DNA of 64,000 nucleotides. It comes from Pseudogemmobacter bohemicus. Lineage in GTDB: Bacteria; Pseudomonadota; Alphaproteobacteria; Rhodobacterales; Rhodobacteraceae. Below, one piece after another: positions 1 through 8,854 of this stretch. The stretch is taken from the NCBI RefSeq assembly GCF_003290025.1, contig NZ_QNHG01000003.1, forward strand, positions 130,497-194,496, read 5' to 3'. Position 1 is the first letter of the stretch, and every line of letters begins with the position of its first letter. The position numbers and the translations under genes are program-made. The notes beneath the pieces were generated by a model. That model was not told the DNA's origin. It saw only the letters and a list, made by a program, of their open reading frames with translations, and did not search any database.

Positions 1-274
1 GAATGCCGAGAACCAGAACAAGCCGGGCGCAGATGCGTCTGACCAGAACCGCACGCTGGATGACGCCGGCGAATGGCTGGTGATGATGGGCGTCTGCACC
101 CATCTCGGCTGCGTGCCGCTGGGCAATGGCGCCGGTGAATTCGGTGGCTGGTTCTGCCCGTGCCACGGTTCCCACTACGATACGGCGGGCCGTATCCGCA
201 AAGGACCGGCACCCCGGAACCTCGAAGTGCCGGTGGCGCAGTTCACCGACGAAACCACGATCCTGCTGGGCTGA
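1..274 (+). CDS. petA: Ubiquinol-cytochrome c reductase Rieske iron-sulfur subunit, C-terminal part
   Basis: This is the C-terminal 90 residues of the Rieske protein. The gene is cut by the window edge and the first full codon is at base 2. It carries the high-potential 2Fe-2S cluster that passes electrons from quinol to cytochrome c1 on the periplasmic face of the bc1 complex. Both cluster-binding boxes are visible: CTHLGC and CPCHGS, each giving one Cys and one His, plus the two Cys of the stabilising disulfide. The [10 protein letters not shown] stretch that follows is the usual Pro loop. It lies 10 bases upstream of the cytochrome b gene in the standard petABC (fbcFBC) order, so the identification is firm. 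The N-terminal membrane anchor is outside the window. Confidence 0.97.
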   Translation, partial: NAENQNKPGADASDQNRTLDDAGEWLVMMGVCTHLGCVPLGNGAGEFGGWFCPCHGSHYDTAGRIRKGPAPRNLEVPVAQFTDETTILLG

Positions 275-284
275 GGAACGCAAC

Positions 285-1598
285 ATGGCCGGTATTCCGC
301 ACGACCATTACGAACCGAAGACCGCCCCCGAAAAGTGGCTGCACAAGCGGCTGCCGATCGTCGGCCTGGTCTATGACACTCTGATGGTGCCTACCCCGAA
401 AAACCTGAACTGGATGTGGATCTGGGGCATCGTCCTCGCATTCTGCCTCGGTCTTCAGATCGTGACCGGCATCATCCTCGCGATGCATTACACGCCGCAT
501 GTCTCCCTGGCGTTTGCCAGCATCGAGCATATCATGCGCAACGTGAATGGCGGGCATATGATCCGCTATCTGCACGCAAACGGCGCGTCTTTGTTCTTCT
601 TCGCCGTCTATCTGCATATCTTCCGCGGCCTCTATTACGGCAGCTACAAGGCCCCCCGTGAGATCACCTGGATCATTGGCATGCTGATTTATCTGCTGAT
701 GATGGGCACGGCGTTCATGGGCTATGTTCTGCCCTGGGGTCAGATGTCCTTCTGGGGCGCGACCGTGATCACCGGCCTTTTCGGTGCGATCCCGGGCATT
801 GGCGAGCCGATCCAGACGCTGCTTCTCGGCGGCCCGGCGGTCGACAACCCGACGCTGAACCGCTTCTTCTCGCTGCATTATCTGCTGCCTTTCGTGATCG
901 CGGGCCTTGTGATCCTTCACATCTGGGCCTTCCACCACACCGGCAACAACAACCCTACGGGTGTTGAGGTTCGCCGCGACAGCAAGGCCAATGCCGAGAA
1001 AGACACGGTCCCCTTCTGGCCCTATTACGTCATCAAGGACCTCTTCGCGCTTGCCGTGATCCTCGTGGTGTTCTTCGCGATTGTCGGCTTCATGCCGAAC
1101 TATCTCGGCCACCCCGACAACTATATCGAGGCGAACCCGCTTTCGACGCCCGCGAATATCGTGCCGGAATGGTACTTCCTGCCCTTCTACGCCATCTTGC
1201 GCGCCTTCACGGCTGACGTCTGGGTTGTGATCTTCGCCGAATGGATCAGCTTCGGTATCATCGACGCCAAATTCTTCGGTGTGCTGGCTATGTTCGGTGC
1301 CATTGCGATCATGGCGATCGTGCCATGGCTGGACACGTCCTCTGTACGGTCGGGTAAGTATCGTCCGATGTTCAAATGGTGGTTCGCGCTCCTTTGCATC
1401 GACTTCGTCGTGCTCATGTGGGCGGGGGCCCGTCCGGCGGAAGAGCCTTATGCTACGATCTCGCTGATCGCTTCTGCCTACTGGTTCGCCTATTTCCTCG
1501 TGATCCTGCCGCTGCTTGGTGTGATCGAAAAGCCGCTGCCGCAGCCGGCGACGATCGAGGAAGACTTCAAGGCCCACTACCCCAACGCGGCTGAGTGA
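285..1598 (+). CDS. petB: Cytochrome b of the bc1 complex
   Basis: A 437-residue polytopic membrane protein that carries haems bL and bH and both quinone sites of complex III. The four haem-ligand histidines fall at residues 97, 111, 198 and 212, the same numbering as in Rhodobacter capsulatus. The Qo-site PEWY motif is at about 294-297. Eight hydrophobic segments can be followed along the chain. I chose the ATG at 285 because a GAGGAA ribosome site lies 6-8 bases upstream and the protein then begins [12 protein letters not shown] as in relatives. An in-frame ATG at 126 is longer but lies inside petA. It is co-transcribed with petA (10-base gap) and petC (20-base gap). Confidence 0.98.
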   Translation: MAGIPHDHYEPKTAPEKWLHKRLPIVGLVYDTLMVPTPKNLNWMWIWGIVLAFCLGLQIVTGIILAMHYTPHVSLAFASIEHIMRNVNGGHMIRYLHANGASLFFFAVYLHIFRGLYYGSYKAPREITWIIGMLIYLLMMGTAFMGYVLPWGQMSFWGATVITGLFGAIPGIGEPIQTLLLGGPAVDNPTLNRFFSLHYLLPFVIAGLVILHIWAFHHTGNNNPTGVEVRRDSKANAEKDTVPFWPYYVIKDLFALAVILVVFFAIVGFMPNYLGHPDNYIEANPLSTPANIVPEWYFLPFYAILRAFTADVWVVIFAEWISFGIIDAKFFGVLAMFGAIAIMAIVPWLDTSSVRSGKYRPMFKWWFALLCIDFVVLMWAGARPAEEPYATISLIASAYWFAYFLVILPLLGVIEKPLPQPATIEEDFKAHYPNAAE

Positions 1599-1618
1599 AA
1601 CAAAGGATCTGACGCAAA

Positions 1619-2410
1619 ATGTTCCGCAAGATCATTCTCTCTGCCGTAACCACGGTCGCTCTGGCCGGTGGTGCCATGGCCGCCGGGCCGCTCGCAGATA
1701 TCGAAGATATCGATTTTTCCTTCGAGGGCCCGTTCGGCACCTATGACCAGTTTCAGCTTCAGCGGGGGCTGCAGGTTTATGCCGAGGTTTGCTCGGCCTG
1801 CCACGGCATGACTTATGTTCCCATCCGCACGCTGGCGGATGAGGGTGGCCCAAATCTTCCGCCCGATCAGGTCCGCGCCTTTGCTGCGGGTCTCGATGAG
1901 GTCGAAATGCCTGATGGAACGACCCGTCCGCGCGAGTGGACGGACACGTTTCCGCGACGCTTTGGCCTTGGGACCGGTCCGGACCTCTCGCTGATGGCGA
2001 AGGCGCGTACGGGATTCGGCGGGCCGGAAGGCACCGGCATCAACCAGTTGTTCAAGGGTATCGGCGGGCCGGAATATATCCATGCGATTCTCACTGGCTA
2101 TACTGGTGAGACCAAGGAAGAAGCCGGCACAACTTTTTATGAGAACCACGCCTTCCCGGGCGGCTGGATCGCCATGGCCCCGCCGCTCTCGGATGACCAG
2201 GTGACGTTTGCAGATGGCAGCGCGAGCACGCTGGACGCGATGTCCACCGATGTCTCGGCCTATCTGATGTGGACGGCCGAGCCGAAGATGATGGACCGCA
2301 AAAAGGCGGGCTTCATCGCGGTGACCTTCCTGATCCTCTTGTCGGCGCTGCTCTACCTGACCAACAAGAAGATCTGGGCCCGCGTCAAGGGCAAGGAGTT
2401 CACTGCCTGA
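1619..2410 (+). CDS. petC: Cytochrome c1 of the bc1 complex
   Basis: A 263-residue periplasmic c-type cytochrome anchored by a C-terminal membrane helix. It takes electrons from the Rieske protein and passes them to cytochrome c. A signal peptide ends near residue 21 (AMA-AG). The haem-binding CSACH is at 58-62, a likely axial Met is in the WIAMAPPLS region (about 186), and the C-terminal helix spans about 231-249, followed by a Lys-rich cytoplasmic tail. It is the last gene of the operon. A strong bidirectional terminator follows within 35 bases. Confidence 0.97.
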   Translation: MFRKIILSAVTTVALAGGAMAAGPLADIEDIDFSFEGPFGTYDQFQLQRGLQVYAEVCSACHGMTYVPIRTLADEGGPNLPPDQVRAFAAGLDEVEMPDGTTRPREWTDTFPRRFGLGTGPDLSLMAKARTGFGGPEGTGINQLFKGIGGPEYIHAILTGYTGETKEEAGTTFYENHAFPGGWIAMAPPLSDDQVTFADGSASTLDAMSTDVSAYLMWTAEPKMMDRKKAGFIAVTFLILLSALLYLTNKKIWARVKGKEFTA

Positions 2411-2441
2411 GGGCAGAGGCTCCACCGAAAAGAACCGGATC

Positions 2442-2472
2442 AAAGCCCCACCCCTCTGGTGGGGCTTTTCCT
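2442..2472. terminator. Bidirectional intrinsic terminator between petC and thiQ
   Basis: An 11-bp inverted repeat (AAAGCCCCACC / GGTGGGGCTTT) with a short loop is followed by a T-rich run. The A-run on the other flank lets it serve both petC (plus) and thiQ (minus), which converge here. Confidence 0.85.
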
Positions 2473-2473
2473 T

Positions 2474-3175
2474 TTAATTCTTTGGCCCGAGATAGGCTGC
2501 CAGCGCGGGCGGCGGATCGGCCAGCAACTTCCCTGTGGTCACCGGCGCTGCCGCCACCCCCTCTGCCACCAAGACCGTCAGCCCGGCAAATTCCTCGGCA
2601 TCCTGCGGGTCATGGGTCACCATCAGCACTGTCGCCCCGGTCTCTCCCGCGACCTCGGCCAGCAAAGCCAGCATCTCCCCCTTCAGCGCCGGCCCAAGCG
2701 CGGCAAAGGGCTCATCCAGCAAGAGCAAAGGCCGCGCGCGCAGCAAGACCCGCGCCAGCGCCGCCCGACTCGCCTGACCACCCGAGAGCTGCGCGGGCTT
2801 TCGCGCCCCAAAGCCCTCCAGCCCGACCCGTTCCAGCGCCGCCGCCACCCGCGCCTGATCCGCCGCCGACAGGCGCAGATCGGGCCGGATCCCAAGGCCC
2901 AGATTCTGCGCCACGGTCAGATGCGGAAACAGGTTCTGGTCCTGAAACAGGATCGACAAAGGCCGCTCTCCCGGTACCATCCCGGTCAGCTCCTGCCCCT
3001 CCAGCCAGACCCTGCCCGAGGCCGGCGCATAGAACCCGGCAATCGCCGCCAATAGCGAGCTTTTCCCTGCCCCCGAAGGCCCGATCACCGCAATCCGCGC
3101 CCCGGGTTCCGCCTGCCAGTCGGCGCTCAGGCGAAAGCCCTCCTGCTCCAGCACCAGATTATCGAGCCTGAACAT
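2474..3175 (-). CDS. thiQ: Thiamine ABC transporter ATP-binding protein
   Basis: A 233-residue ABC ATPase, short for the class and so consistent with ThiQ. It powers import of thiamine, thiamine phosphate and TPP with ThiB and ThiP. Visible motifs are Walker A (GPSGAGKSS), the signature LSGGQ followed by ASRAALAR, and Walker B (LLLLDEP). I chose the ATG at 3175 because the protein then starts MFRLDNLVLEQ directly at the ABC fold. A frame extending 36 bases further upstream adds residues with no homology. The start overlaps the end of thiP by 17 bases, which suggests translational coupling. ThiBPQ order and the upstream TPP riboswitch fix the substrate. Confidence 0.93.
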   Translation of the reverse strand: MFRLDNLVLEQEGFRLSADWQAEPGARIAVIGPSGAGKSSLLAAIAGFYAPASGRVWLEGQELTGMVPGERPLSILFQDQNLFPHLTVAQNLGLGIRPDLRLSAADQARVAAALERVGLEGFGARKPAQLSGGQASRAALARVLLRARPLLLLDEPFAALGPALKGEMLALLAEVAGETGATVLMVTHDPQDAEEFAGLTVLVAEGVAAAPVTTGKLLADPPPALAAYLGPKN

Positions 3176-4685
3176 GGCGCCCCCCCGCATCGAATATCCA
3201 GAACAGGCCAAAACTGAGCCCGATCAGCACCAGCGCCGCTGCTGCAGCCGCTTCAGTCCGATAGGCGCCCATCAACTGTTGCACCAACAGCGGCAACGTC
3301 GCCTCCTGCCCGCTGGCAAATAGCGCGATCACGCCCAGATCCCCCATCGACAGCGCCGCCGCCACTCCGGCGGCAAAGCCCAGGGGCCGTGCCAGCCGGG
3401 GCAGCGTCAAGAATCGCAGCCGCGCCAGCCCGCGCAGATCCAGCGATGCCGCCAGCCGCCCGTAATCCGCCTCCAGCGCGCGGGCATCCTGGATCAGCAG
3501 GCGGTAAACGAAGGGCAGCGCCATCACCGCATTGACCAAAACCGTCACTGGCAGTGCCAGCTGTGCGGGCGCCACAAAAGGCCGCGCGATCAGGAAGAGC
3601 CCTGTTCCCAGCACCAGCCCCGAGACCGCCAGCGGCAAGACCGCCGCCAGCTCCATCCCGCGCGCATCCCGCCGCGCCACCGCCAGCGCAAGGATCAGCC
3701 CCGCGCTCACCGTCACCAGCGTTGAGATCAGCGCGACCAGAACCGAGCGCAGCGAGGCCCCCCAGACCGAGGGCGGCAGCTCTGCCAGCCCCGGCAGGCC
3801 GCGCAGCATCAGCGCAGCCAGCGGCAGCATCAGAAACAGGGTGGTCAGCAAAAGCCAGCCGACATCTGCCCCGCGCCGCCAGCCATCCGGGGCCGGCAGG
3901 GAAAACGGCCGGTCGAGCCCGCCGCCAAAACCCGGCGGCGCGGCAAGACGCCAGGCCAGCAGCGCCGCGATCGCCCCGATGCCGGTCTGGACCAGCGACA
4001 GGCCCGCGGCATGGCCCAGATCGAAGTCAAAACGGATCGCCTGGTAGATCGCCAGTTCCAGCGTGGTCGCGCGCGGTCCGCCGCCCAAAGTCAGCGCCAC
4101 CGCGAAAGAGGTCAGGCAGATCGCGAAAATGGTCGCAAGCGCGCCGGGCAGCACGCCCGCCAGCATCGGGCGCTCGATATGGCGGGCGATGTCGCCGGGG
4201 GAAAAGCCCAGCGAAGCGGCAAGGCGAAACCGCTCGGACGGCACCGAAAGCCATGCCTGGAGGATCATCCGCACCGCCAGCGGCAGGTTCAGAAACACAT
4301 GCGCAATGACGACGCCATGCAGCCCGTAAATGCTGAGCCCCGGCAGGCCAGCCACCGCCAGGGCAGCGCTGATCCAGCCCGATCTGCCGAAAACCGTGAT
4401 CAGCCCGATCACCGCCACGATCACCGGCAGAAGAAACGGCGCGCCCATCAGCGTGATCAGGAGGCTGCGGCCCGGAAAGCGCCGCCTTGCCAGCGCTTTC
4501 GCGACCGGCACTGCCAGCGCCACCGATACCAGAGCCGACAAACCGGCCTGCAGTACCGTAAAGCGCAGCGCGGCGAGGTCCGGCCCGTTCAGACTCAGCC
4601 CGCCCGCCCGGATGGTCACCGCGACCAGCGGCGCAGCGACCAGAGCCAGCGCGGCAAGGCTTACTGACCGAGCGAGGATTGCCAT
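3159..4685 (-). CDS. thiP: Thiamine ABC transporter permease
   Basis: A 508-residue inner-membrane permease with about 12 hydrophobic segments arranged as two fused permease halves, as expected for ThiP. It forms the translocation path for thiamine compounds delivered by ThiB and is driven by ThiQ. Two EAA-like cytoplasmic loops are present, one in each half (around 'AASLGFSPGDIARH' and 'AASLDLRGLARLRF'). It overlaps the end of thiB by 25 bases and the start of thiQ by 17 bases, so all three are a single translationally coupled operon. Confidence 0.93.
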   Translation of the reverse strand: MAILARSVSLAALALVAAPLVAVTIRAGGLSLNGPDLAALRFTVLQAGLSALVSVALAVPVAKALARRRFPGRSLLITLMGAPFLLPVIVAVIGLITVFGRSGWISAALAVAGLPGLSIYGLHGVVIAHVFLNLPLAVRMILQAWLSVPSERFRLAASLGFSPGDIARHIERPMLAGVLPGALATIFAICLTSFAVALTLGGGPRATTLELAIYQAIRFDFDLGHAAGLSLVQTGIGAIAALLAWRLAAPPGFGGGLDRPFSLPAPDGWRRGADVGWLLLTTLFLMLPLAALMLRGLPGLAELPPSVWGASLRSVLVALISTLVTVSAGLILALAVARRDARGMELAAVLPLAVSGLVLGTGLFLIARPFVAPAQLALPVTVLVNAVMALPFVYRLLIQDARALEADYGRLAASLDLRGLARLRFLTLPRLARPLGFAAGVAAALSMGDLGVIALFASGQEATLPLLVQQLMGAYRTEAAAAAALVLIGLSFGLFWIFDAGGRHVQAR

Positions 4686-5644
4686 TCCGCCAGCGCGGGC
4701 CCCCGCGCCTCCAGCGCCTCTTCGGCGGACAGAAGCAGGGATTTCGCCGGACGATGGGTTTCGAACCCTTCGGGCAAGGCAATTTCCGAGGCCGGATACA
4801 TCCAGTTGGTTTCCGGGATCACAGACTGGAAAGAGGGCGATTGGGTAAAGGCAAGGAAATCCTTCGCGAGATTGAGCTGCTTTGACGAAGCCAGAACGCC
4901 GCCGACTTCGATCTGGAGGTAATGGCCCTCGGCGAATTCGGCCCAGTCCTTGCTGTCGTCTTTTTCGGCGATGCGGTGATAGGCTGGCGAGGTGCTGTAA
5001 GAGAGCACCATATCCGCCTCGCCTTCAAGGAAGAGGCCGTAAGCCTCGGACCAGCCCGGGGTGACGGTCAGGATATTGTCGGCAAGGCCCGCCCAGATTT
5101 CCGGTGCACGGTCACCATAGGCCGCTTTGACCCACATCAGGAGACCAAGGCCGGGTGTTGAAGAGCGCGGGTCCTGGATCACGATCTTCAGCTGGGAATC
5201 GCCAAGGGCGCGGAAGTCTTCGGGCGGCATGGCGGTACGGCTCTTGTCATAGACAAAGGCAAACCAGCTCCAGTCATAGGGGAGGAAGAGGCTGTCTTCA
5301 TAAGGGACCGGCAGCGCGATATTTTCCCAGATGCCGTGTTCGGCGAAAAGCCCGCTGGCACGGGCCTGGGCGGTCAGATTGGTGTCGAGGCCGAGGACGA
5401 CATCAGCCTCGGTCGCAGCCCCTTCCAGCTGGAGGCGGGCCAGCAGCGCCGCGCCGTCACCGCCGGTGATGAAACGCAGATCGCAGCCGCAGACCTCTTC
5501 AAACGCCTTTTCCACCGCCGGGCCCGGGCCCCATTCGGTGGTGAAACTGTCATAGGTCATGACGGTGAGCACAGGCGTCTCGGCCGCTGCCGCCAGCGGC
5601 AGGGAAGCGAGACATGCCGCAAGGAAGGGGCGCATCTGGCGCAT
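4661..5644 (-). CDS. thiB: Thiamine ABC transporter periplasmic substrate-binding protein
   Basis: A 327-residue periplasmic binding protein that captures thiamine and its phosphates. The N-terminus MRQMRPFLAACLASLPLAAA is a typical signal peptide, followed by the mature start TPVLTVMTYDSF shared by ThiB proteins. I chose the ATG at 5644 because a strong AGGAGG lies 7 bases upstream and the signal peptide begins there. The open frame runs upstream through the riboswitch and is not coding there. It is the first gene of the thiBPQ operon, whose leader is a TPP riboswitch, so expression should fall when TPP is high. Confidence 0.95.
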   Translation of the reverse strand: MRQMRPFLAACLASLPLAAAAETPVLTVMTYDSFTTEWGPGPAVEKAFEEVCGCDLRFITGGDGAALLARLQLEGAATEADVVLGLDTNLTAQARASGLFAEHGIWENIALPVPYEDSLFLPYDWSWFAFVYDKSRTAMPPEDFRALGDSQLKIVIQDPRSSTPGLGLLMWVKAAYGDRAPEIWAGLADNILTVTPGWSEAYGLFLEGEADMVLSYSTSPAYHRIAEKDDSKDWAEFAEGHYLQIEVGGVLASSKQLNLAKDFLAFTQSPSFQSVIPETNWMYPASEIALPEGFETHRPAKSLLLSAEEALEARGPALAEWQSSLGQ

Positions 5645-5684
5645 GGTTGTCCTCCTGTTGCGACGGGGGTGATGCGCAAGGGGG

Positions 5685-5778
5685 GATCCGATGCACCTTC
5701 CCTCCGCCGGTATAAGCCGGTTCAGGTTCAACGGGTCCGCGTGACGCATCTCAGCCCGAAAGGGCACCCCGAGGTAGG
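5685..5778 (-). promoter_or_regulatory. TPP riboswitch (THI element) in the thiB leader
   Basis: Read on the minus strand, the leader contains the diagnostic TPP aptamer blocks in order: CTCGGGGTGCCC, then GGGCTGAGATG, then ACCCGTTGAACCTGA, then the variable P3-like arm CCGGCTTATACCGG, and GCGGAGGGAAGG. Sequence and spacing match the THI-box consensus. It ends about 40 bases before the thiB start, and the GGAGG of thiB follows, so control is probably at translation initiation. I saw no clear terminator between aptamer and start codon. Confidence 0.95.
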
Positions 5779-5818
5779 ACTGAGCATAGGGGATCGGCGG
5801 CGGCTTGCAAGGGGAGGC

Positions 5819-5886
5819 GGGGGAGGGGGCGCTGCCCCCGAGGCTCTGGCGAGCCTCTCCCCAAGGATATTTTTGGACAGATGAAA
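5819..5886 (+). repeat. Dispersed intergenic hairpin element, copy 1
   Basis: This is the first of at least four related intergenic elements. It has a GGGGGC / GCCCCC hairpin, then a second hairpin (GAGGCTC tggc GAGCCTC), then a CCCC-AAGGATATTT block followed by CAGATGAA. Other copies are at 22575-22661, 48331-48440 and 61177-61231. It lies between the terC terminator and the thiamine riboswitch. Confidence 0.65.
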
Positions 5887-5908
5887 GGGGCGCGGTCTGC
5901 GCCCCTTT
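5884..5908. terminator. Intrinsic terminator after terC
   Basis: A perfect 10-bp stem (AAAGGGGCGC / GCGCCCCTTT) with a 5-base loop lies 8 bases past the terC stop codon. On the minus strand it ends in TTTC. It overlaps the end of the dispersed element. Confidence 0.75.
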
Positions 5909-5915
5909 CCTATGG

Positions 5916-6953
5916 TCAGCGACGGGCAGGGTCGGGCTGGGCCGGATGCTCGTCCCCCGGCTCGCCCGGTATGGTGGCATGGGCTGGCTGGCCGCGGGTC
6001 TTCCACAAGGACACGATCACGCCGGTGGCGAGGATCACAAAGGTGACGCCCAGCGAGACCGAGGCCGGGAATTTCTCAAGATCCAGCAGGCTGGCGATGA
6101 AGACTTTCGATCCGATGAAGATCAGGAGAATCGCCAGCGCATATTTCAGATAGGCGAATCGGTGCAGGATCGCGGCCAGCGCGAAATAAAGGGCACGCAG
6201 CCCGAGGATCGCGAAGATGTTCGAGGTGAAGACGATATAGGGGTCCGAGGTGATGGCGAACACCGCCGGCACCGAGTCGACCGCGAAGATCACATCGGCG
6301 ATTTCCACCATGATCAGCGCCAGCAGCAACGGTGTGGCGAAGAGCTTCAGTTTGCCGGTTTTCGGGTCTTGCTTGCGCACGGTGAAGGCATGGCCATGCA
6401 GCTCATCGGTTACATTCAGCCGGCGGCGCAGGAATTTCAGCAGCGGATTATTGGCGATATCCGGGTCGTGATCGTCTTTCGCGACCAGCATCTTGATGCC
6501 GGTGAAGATCAGGAACGCTGCGAAGATATAGAGAACCCAATGGTAGTTCTGCACCAGTGCCGCGCCGAAGCCGATCATCAGCCCGCGCAGAATGATCACG
6601 CCGAGAATGCCCCAGAACAGTGCCCGGTGCTGGTATTTCCTGGGGATCGCGAAAAAGCCGAAGATCATCGCGATGACGAAGACATTGTCCATCGCCAGCG
6701 ATTTCTCGACCACAAAGGCGGTGAGGTAGAGGCCTGCCGCCTCGGCTCCGATCTGCCACCAGATGAAACCACCGAACAGCACCCCCAGCGTGACATAGAA
6801 GGCCGAGAGTTTCAGGCTTTTGGCGACGCCGATTTCTTCGTCGCCTTTGTTCAGGATGCCGAGATCCAGAACCAGCAGCACGAACACGATTGAGAGGAAG
6901 GTGAGCCAGAGCCACAAAGGCTTGCCCAGAAACAAAGTCAGCAGGATTTCCAT
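5916..6953 (-). CDS. TerC/Alx-family membrane protein
   Basis: A 345-residue protein with about nine membrane segments. It belongs to the TerC family, which is linked to metal (notably Mn) export or metalation of secreted proteins and historically to tellurite resistance. Conserved acidic residues inside membrane segments are visible in LVLDLG, LAMDNVF and the VEIADVIFAVDS stretch, as in the family. I chose the ATG at 6953 because the first helix starts right after it (MEILLTLFLGKPLWLW). The frame extends 74 codons further upstream, but that part has low-complexity Pro/Arg sequence. The gene stands alone, with a 308-base divergent gap to aroC. The substrate cannot be named from sequence. Confidence 0.85.
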   Translation of the reverse strand: MEILLTLFLGKPLWLWLTFLSIVFVLLVLDLGILNKGDEEIGVAKSLKLSAFYVTLGVLFGGFIWWQIGAEAAGLYLTAFVVEKSLAMDNVFVIAMIFGFFAIPRKYQHRALFWGILGVIILRGLMIGFGAALVQNYHWVLYIFAAFLIFTGIKMLVAKDDHDPDIANNPLLKFLRRRLNVTDELHGHAFTVRKQDPKTGKLKLFATPLLLALIMVEIADVIFAVDSVPAVFAITSDPYIVFTSNIFAILGLRALYFALAAILHRFAYLKYALAILLIFIGSKVFIASLLDLEKFPASVSLGVTFVILATGVIVSLWKTRGQPAHATIPGEPGDEHPAQPDPARR

Positions 6954-7261
6954 CCGCCTGTAGCCCTTTATACATGGCGCCGGAGGGAGTGACCGTCTGC
7001 TGAACCCTGGGAACGGGTCGGGAAAAGCCGGGCAATCCATCGGGCGCGTTTTCCCGATGCGGTCCGACATCACGCCCGGCGGTTTTCCCATGAAAACCCG
7101 CCCGGAGCGCCAGAGGGGCCCGGCCCGCCCAGGTGAAATGGGGGGTGGGGCCACGGTTTCAACCCCGCGCTTCACTTTTTTGTGGAATAAGGTTGAAACC
7201 CCGGGCTGCCGGGGGCTATGCCGACCAGGACCAGCCCAACCTGTCTGCCCGGAGTTCTGCC
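6954..7261. other. Divergent intergenic region terC / aroC with several inverted repeats
   Basis: No gene is seen in these 308 bases. They hold three inverted repeats: CGGGAAAA / TTTTCCCG at 7019-7056, a short GGTTTTC / GAAAACC pair near 7080-7098, and a perfect 10-bp GGTTTCAACC / GGTTGAAACC at 7155-7200 with an AT-rich 26-base loop. They may be leader hairpins for terC or operator sites for either gene. I could not match them to a known riboswitch. Confidence 0.5.
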
Positions 7262-8362
7262 ATGAGCCTCAACACGTTCGGCCATCTCTTCCGCGTCACC
7301 ACCTGGGGCGAAAGCCATGGGCCGGCGCTTGGCTGCACCGTCGATGGCTGCCCTCCGGGTGTGCGGCTCACCGAGGGCGATATCCAGCCCTGGCTGGATT
7401 TGCGCAAACCCGGCACCTCGAAATTCACCACGCAGCGGCGTGAGGATGACGTGGTAAAGATCCTCTCGGGCGTATTCGAGGGGGTGACGACCGGCACGCC
7501 CATCCAGCTGATGATCGAAAATACCGACCAGCGCAGCAAGGATTACGGCGAGATCGCCCATGCGTTCCGCCCCGGTCATGCCGATATCGCCTATCATCTG
7601 AAATATGGCTTGCGCGATTATCGCGGCGGCGGCCGGTCTTCGGCGCGTGAGACGGCGGCCAGGGTCGCGGCGGGTGGCGTTGCACGGGCGGTGCTGGATA
7701 TGCTGGCGCCCGAGGTGAAGATCACCGGCTATATGGTGCAGATGGGCGAGAAAAAGATCGACCGGCTGCGGTTTGATGCCAGCCAGATCAGTGAGAACCC
7801 GTTTTTCTGCCCCGATATTGTCGCGGCGCAGGACTGGGCGGTCTATCTCGACGATCTGCGCCGTTCGCATAATTCCGTCGGCGCGGTGATCGAGGTGGTG
7901 GCCGAAGGTGTGCCACCCGGCCTTGGCGCGCCGCTTTACGGCAAGCTCGACAGCGATCTGGCCAGCGCGATGATGTCGATCAATGCGGTCAAGGGCGTCG
8001 AGATCGGTGAGGGCATGGCCTCGGCGGCGCTGACCGGTGTTGAGAATGCCGATGAGATGCGGATGGGCAAGGACGGGGTCGAGTTCCTCTCGAACCATGC
8101 CGGCGGCATCCTTGGCGGCATTTCCACCGGACAGCCGGTGGTGTGCCGTTTCGCGGTCAAGCCGACCTCGTCGATCCTGACGCCGCGCCGCACGGTGAAC
8201 GAATTCGGCCAGGAGATCGACCTCGTGACCAAGGGCCGCCACGACCCTTGTGTCGGTATCCGCGCGGTGCCGGTGGGTGAGGCGATGATGGCCTGTGTGA
8301 TCCTTGACCACCTGCTGCTGGATCGCGGCCAGACCGGTGGTCGCCGTGGCCGCATCGGCTGA
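7262..8362 (+). CDS. aroC: Chorismate synthase
   Basis: A 366-residue cytoplasmic enzyme that makes chorismate from EPSP, the last step of the shikimate pathway. It needs reduced FMN. Family motifs are clear: [10 protein letters not shown] near residues 17-26, the RPGHAD block (about 100), the [17 protein letters not shown] stretch, and the C-terminal RHDPC motif. Length matches the family. I chose the ATG at 7262 because the protein then starts [20 protein letters not shown] as in relatives. The neighbours show no aromatic-pathway operon. Confidence 0.97.
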   Translation: MSLNTFGHLFRVTTWGESHGPALGCTVDGCPPGVRLTEGDIQPWLDLRKPGTSKFTTQRREDDVVKILSGVFEGVTTGTPIQLMIENTDQRSKDYGEIAHAFRPGHADIAYHLKYGLRDYRGGGRSSARETAARVAAGGVARAVLDMLAPEVKITGYMVQMGEKKIDRLRFDASQISENPFFCPDIVAAQDWAVYLDDLRRSHNSVGAVIEVVAEGVPPGLGAPLYGKLDSDLASAMMSINAVKGVEIGEGMASAALTGVENADEMRMGKDGVEFLSNHAGGILGGISTGQPVVCRFAVKPTSSILTPRRTVNEFGQEIDLVTKGRHDPCVGIRAVPVGEAMMACVILDHLLLDRGQTGGRRGRIG

Positions 8363-8401
8363 GCGCTTGCGCCCGCATAGCGGAAAGCCGACAGTCAGAC
8401 C

Positions 8402-8854
8402 ATGATGTTTGAGATTTTGCTGCCCGATGAGGAAGACGCGCGCCGGTTCGGGGCGCGGTTCGGGCTGTGCCTGCGGCCGGGCATGACCGTGCTGCTGGAG
8501 GGGCCGGTGGGGGCGGGGAAATCGCATCTCGCCCGCGCGGCGATCCGGGCGATGGCGGGGGCGGAAATCGACGTGCCCTCGCCGACCTTCACGCTTGTTC
8601 AGACCTATGAGACCCGGGCGGGTGAGATCTGGCACAGCGATCTCTACCGCCTTTCGGATATTGGCGAGGTCGAGGAGCTGGGCCTGGCCGGGGCGATAGG
8701 CCAGGACATCCTGCTGATCGAATGGCCCGACCGGCTGGGTGTCTACACCCCCTCCGACGCGATCCGCGTTACGCTGTCTTATGAGGGCGAGGGGCGGCGG
8801 CTGGTGGTCAGCGGGCCGGAGGATTTCCTCGCCTGTCTTGGGGGTCCCGCATGA
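8402..8854 (+). CDS. tsaE: tRNA threonylcarbamoyladenosine biosynthesis ATPase TsaE
   Basis: A 150-residue P-loop ATPase that works with TsaB and TsaD to make the t6A37 modification on ANN-decoding tRNAs. Walker A is GPVGAGKS at about 34-41. The family motifs PSPTFTLVQTYE and HSDLYRL follow, and an IEWPDR block sits near residue 107. Length fits TsaE. It overlaps the next gene by 4 bases (ATGA) and heads a tsaE-amgK-murU-addB-addA run. Confidence 0.95.
   Translation: MMFEILLPDEEDARRFGARFGLCLRPGMTVLLEGPVGAGKSHLARAAIRAMAGAEIDVPSPTFTLVQTYETRAGEIWHSDLYRLSDIGEVEELGLAGAIGQDILLIEWPDRLGVYTPSDAIRVTLSYEGEGRRLVVSGPEDFLACLGGPA

Noticed and set aside
243-1577. A 444-residue open frame opposite petB.
   Set aside because: It is a shadow of a highly conserved gene, rich in Arg, His and Asp as expected for the reverse of a membrane protein.
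6954-7261. A possible yybP-ykoY manganese riboswitch in the terC leader.
   Set aside because: The conserved GGGGAGTAG and paired segments are absent on the minus strand. The inverted repeats do not match the consensus.
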